Positions 63,457 through 64,000 of a stretch of DNA of 64,000 nt are shown here, in pieces. Made by a program: the position numbers and the translations under genes. The first letter of the stretch is position 1. Every line of letters begins with the position of its first letter. This DNA is from an uncultured Christensenella sp. (GTDB taxonomy: Bacteria > Bacillota > Clostridia > Christensenellales > UBA3700): assembly GCA_949290515.1 (NCBI GenBank), contig CASERZ010000007.1, forward strand, positions 18,245 through 82,244, written 5' to 3'. Below the pieces are notes generated by a model. The model made no database searches and was not told the DNA's origin. It saw nothing but the letters and a program-made list of their open reading frames with translations.

Positions 63457-63474
63457 TATTTTTACTTCAAGTAT

Positions 63475-63570
63475 AGGACAACAACTTTGATTAATGTAAT
63501 AAAATCAATTTGCATTATAAATCCCAAAAATGTGCGTATATACAAGAATGCGATTGCAAAGAGTTGTCCT
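63475..63570. repeat. Imperfect inverted repeat downstream of purB
   Basis: AGGACAACAACTTTG (63475-63489) and CAAAGAGTTGTCCT (63557-63570) are imperfect inverted copies flanking about 67 bp of AT-rich sequence with no coding potential. It may be a large RNA hairpin at the purB 3' end or the remains of a small mobile element. There is no T-run. Confidence 0.5.
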
Positions 63571-63641
63571 CATCAATGAAAACAATATTGAAAAAAATAT
63601 AATCGACAAAATACTTATCAATTTATGACAGGAATTTTGTC

Positions 63642-64000
63642 GGGGAGTATGACTCGTAATAAGAAATAAGACGGTTTTGAGATACTATCATCATCCGTAA
63701 CTGCTATGAAATAGCATTGCGTGTAGAATCCGTCCTATAAAAAAGCCGCATCTTGCGATAACGGGATATTAGCAGAGGAGCGCGATTCGTAAGGAGCAAC
63801 GCGACGGCTTAGCGAGATACGAGCGTCACCCGCAACTGCTATGAAATAGCATTGCGTGTTGAATTCGTCTCATTAAAAAACCTGCTATCTTGCAATAACA
63901 GGTTTTTGGCAGGGGAGACGCGATTCGTAAGGAGCAACGCGACGGCTTAGCGAGGTACGAGCGTCACCCGCAACTGCTATGAAATAGCATTGCGTGTTGA
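63642..64000. repeat. Tandem repeat array, unit about 137 bp, truncated by the window end
   Basis: Three successive copies begin with G(G/A)GGAG at 63642, 63775 and 63912 (periods 133 and 137). Copies 2 and 3 are nearly identical over the visible ~88 bp (two substitutions and one indel). Copy 1 is clearly related but much diverged. Each copy carries a conserved AACGCGACGGCTTAGCGAG stretch, then a hairpin TGCTAT-GAA-ATAGCA extended by GCAA/TTGC. After it come a CGTC(T/C) complement to the unit start and, in copy 2, an AAAAACCTG ... CAGGTTTTT inverted repeat resembling a terminator. No ORF is present. The array continues beyond 64000. Confidence 0.85.

Noticed and set aside
63642..64000. CRISPR array at the right end
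   Set aside because: The whole 137-bp unit is conserved, with no alternation of short identical repeats and unique spacers, and no cas genes are seen.

Overview
The window is a moderately AT-rich, gene-dense chromosomal segment. Every gene I could support is on the + strand. Gene content points to an endospore-forming (or sporulation-gene-bearing) member of the Clostridia (Bacillota). It carries a pro-sigma-K gene, a complete spoIIIA operon (AA to AH), spoIVB, the SCIFF peptide with its radical-SAM maturase, and the order dxs-tlyA-nadK-argR-recN-spoIVB typical of Firmicutes. The gene order and some oddities (A-type RNase P RNA, PolC replaced by a polymerase-less exonuclease protein, a short Dxs, a cyclic glucan synthase-like giant) suggest an uncultured gut-type clostridial lineage rather than Bacillus or classical Clostridium. 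The exact order or family cannot be fixed from sequence reading alone.

Layout. 1-2.0 kb: nrdR, sigK, rnpB. 2.0-9.6 kb: a 2522-residue GT84/GH94 cyclic beta-glucan synthase-like membrane enzyme. 9.6-14.2 kb: rarA, a two-gene ABC exporter, ruvX. 14.3-20.8 kb: yebC-proA-ruvC-ruvA-ruvB-queA-tgt (recombination, proline and queuosine). 21-23.8 kb: yajC, a TIGR04086-type membrane protein, scfA (SCIFF) and scfB. 24-33.9 kb: rpsB-tsf, pyrH, frr-uppS-cdsA-dxr-rseP-ispG and the PolC-like exonuclease protein. 34-41.9 kb: rimP-nusA-ylxR-ylxQ-infB-rbfA-nrnA-truB-ribF. 41.9-45.4 kb: nfo, pepP, efp and an unknown cysteine-containing membrane protein. 45.5-50.1 kb: spoIIIAA-AH. 50.3-61.6 kb: asp23-like, nusB, folD, xseA, xseB, ispA, an unknown membrane protein, dxs, tlyA, nadK, argR, recN, spoIVB. 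62.0-63.5 kb: purB. 63.5-64.0 kb: inverted and tandem repeats that run off the window end.

How the genes fit together. The window combines housekeeping modules: translation initiation and elongation, MEP isoprenoid synthesis (dxs, dxr, ispG, ispA, uppS), Holliday-junction processing (ruvABC, recN, ruvX, rarA) and one-carbon/purine steps (folD, purB). It also holds sporulation genes that act on one another in known systems: the SpoIIIA channel supports forespore sigma-G activity, and SpoIVB is the forespore signal that triggers processing of pro-sigma-K.

Most notable observations. (1) Six genes (glucan synthase, rarA, ruvX, pepP, tlyA, nadK) have a sigma-A -10 hexamer ending exactly 6 nt before the ATG and, in most cases, no Shine-Dalgarno sequence, which predicts leaderless mRNAs. 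(2) The locus normally holding polC encodes only the N-terminal, OB and DEDD exonuclease parts, with no PHP or polymerase domain. (3) A folded leader precedes rpsB. (4) SCIFF carries a C-terminal tail and a seventh cysteine. (5) An array of about 137-bp structured tandem repeats lies at the right edge. (6) A possible small RNA lies between spoIVB and purB.
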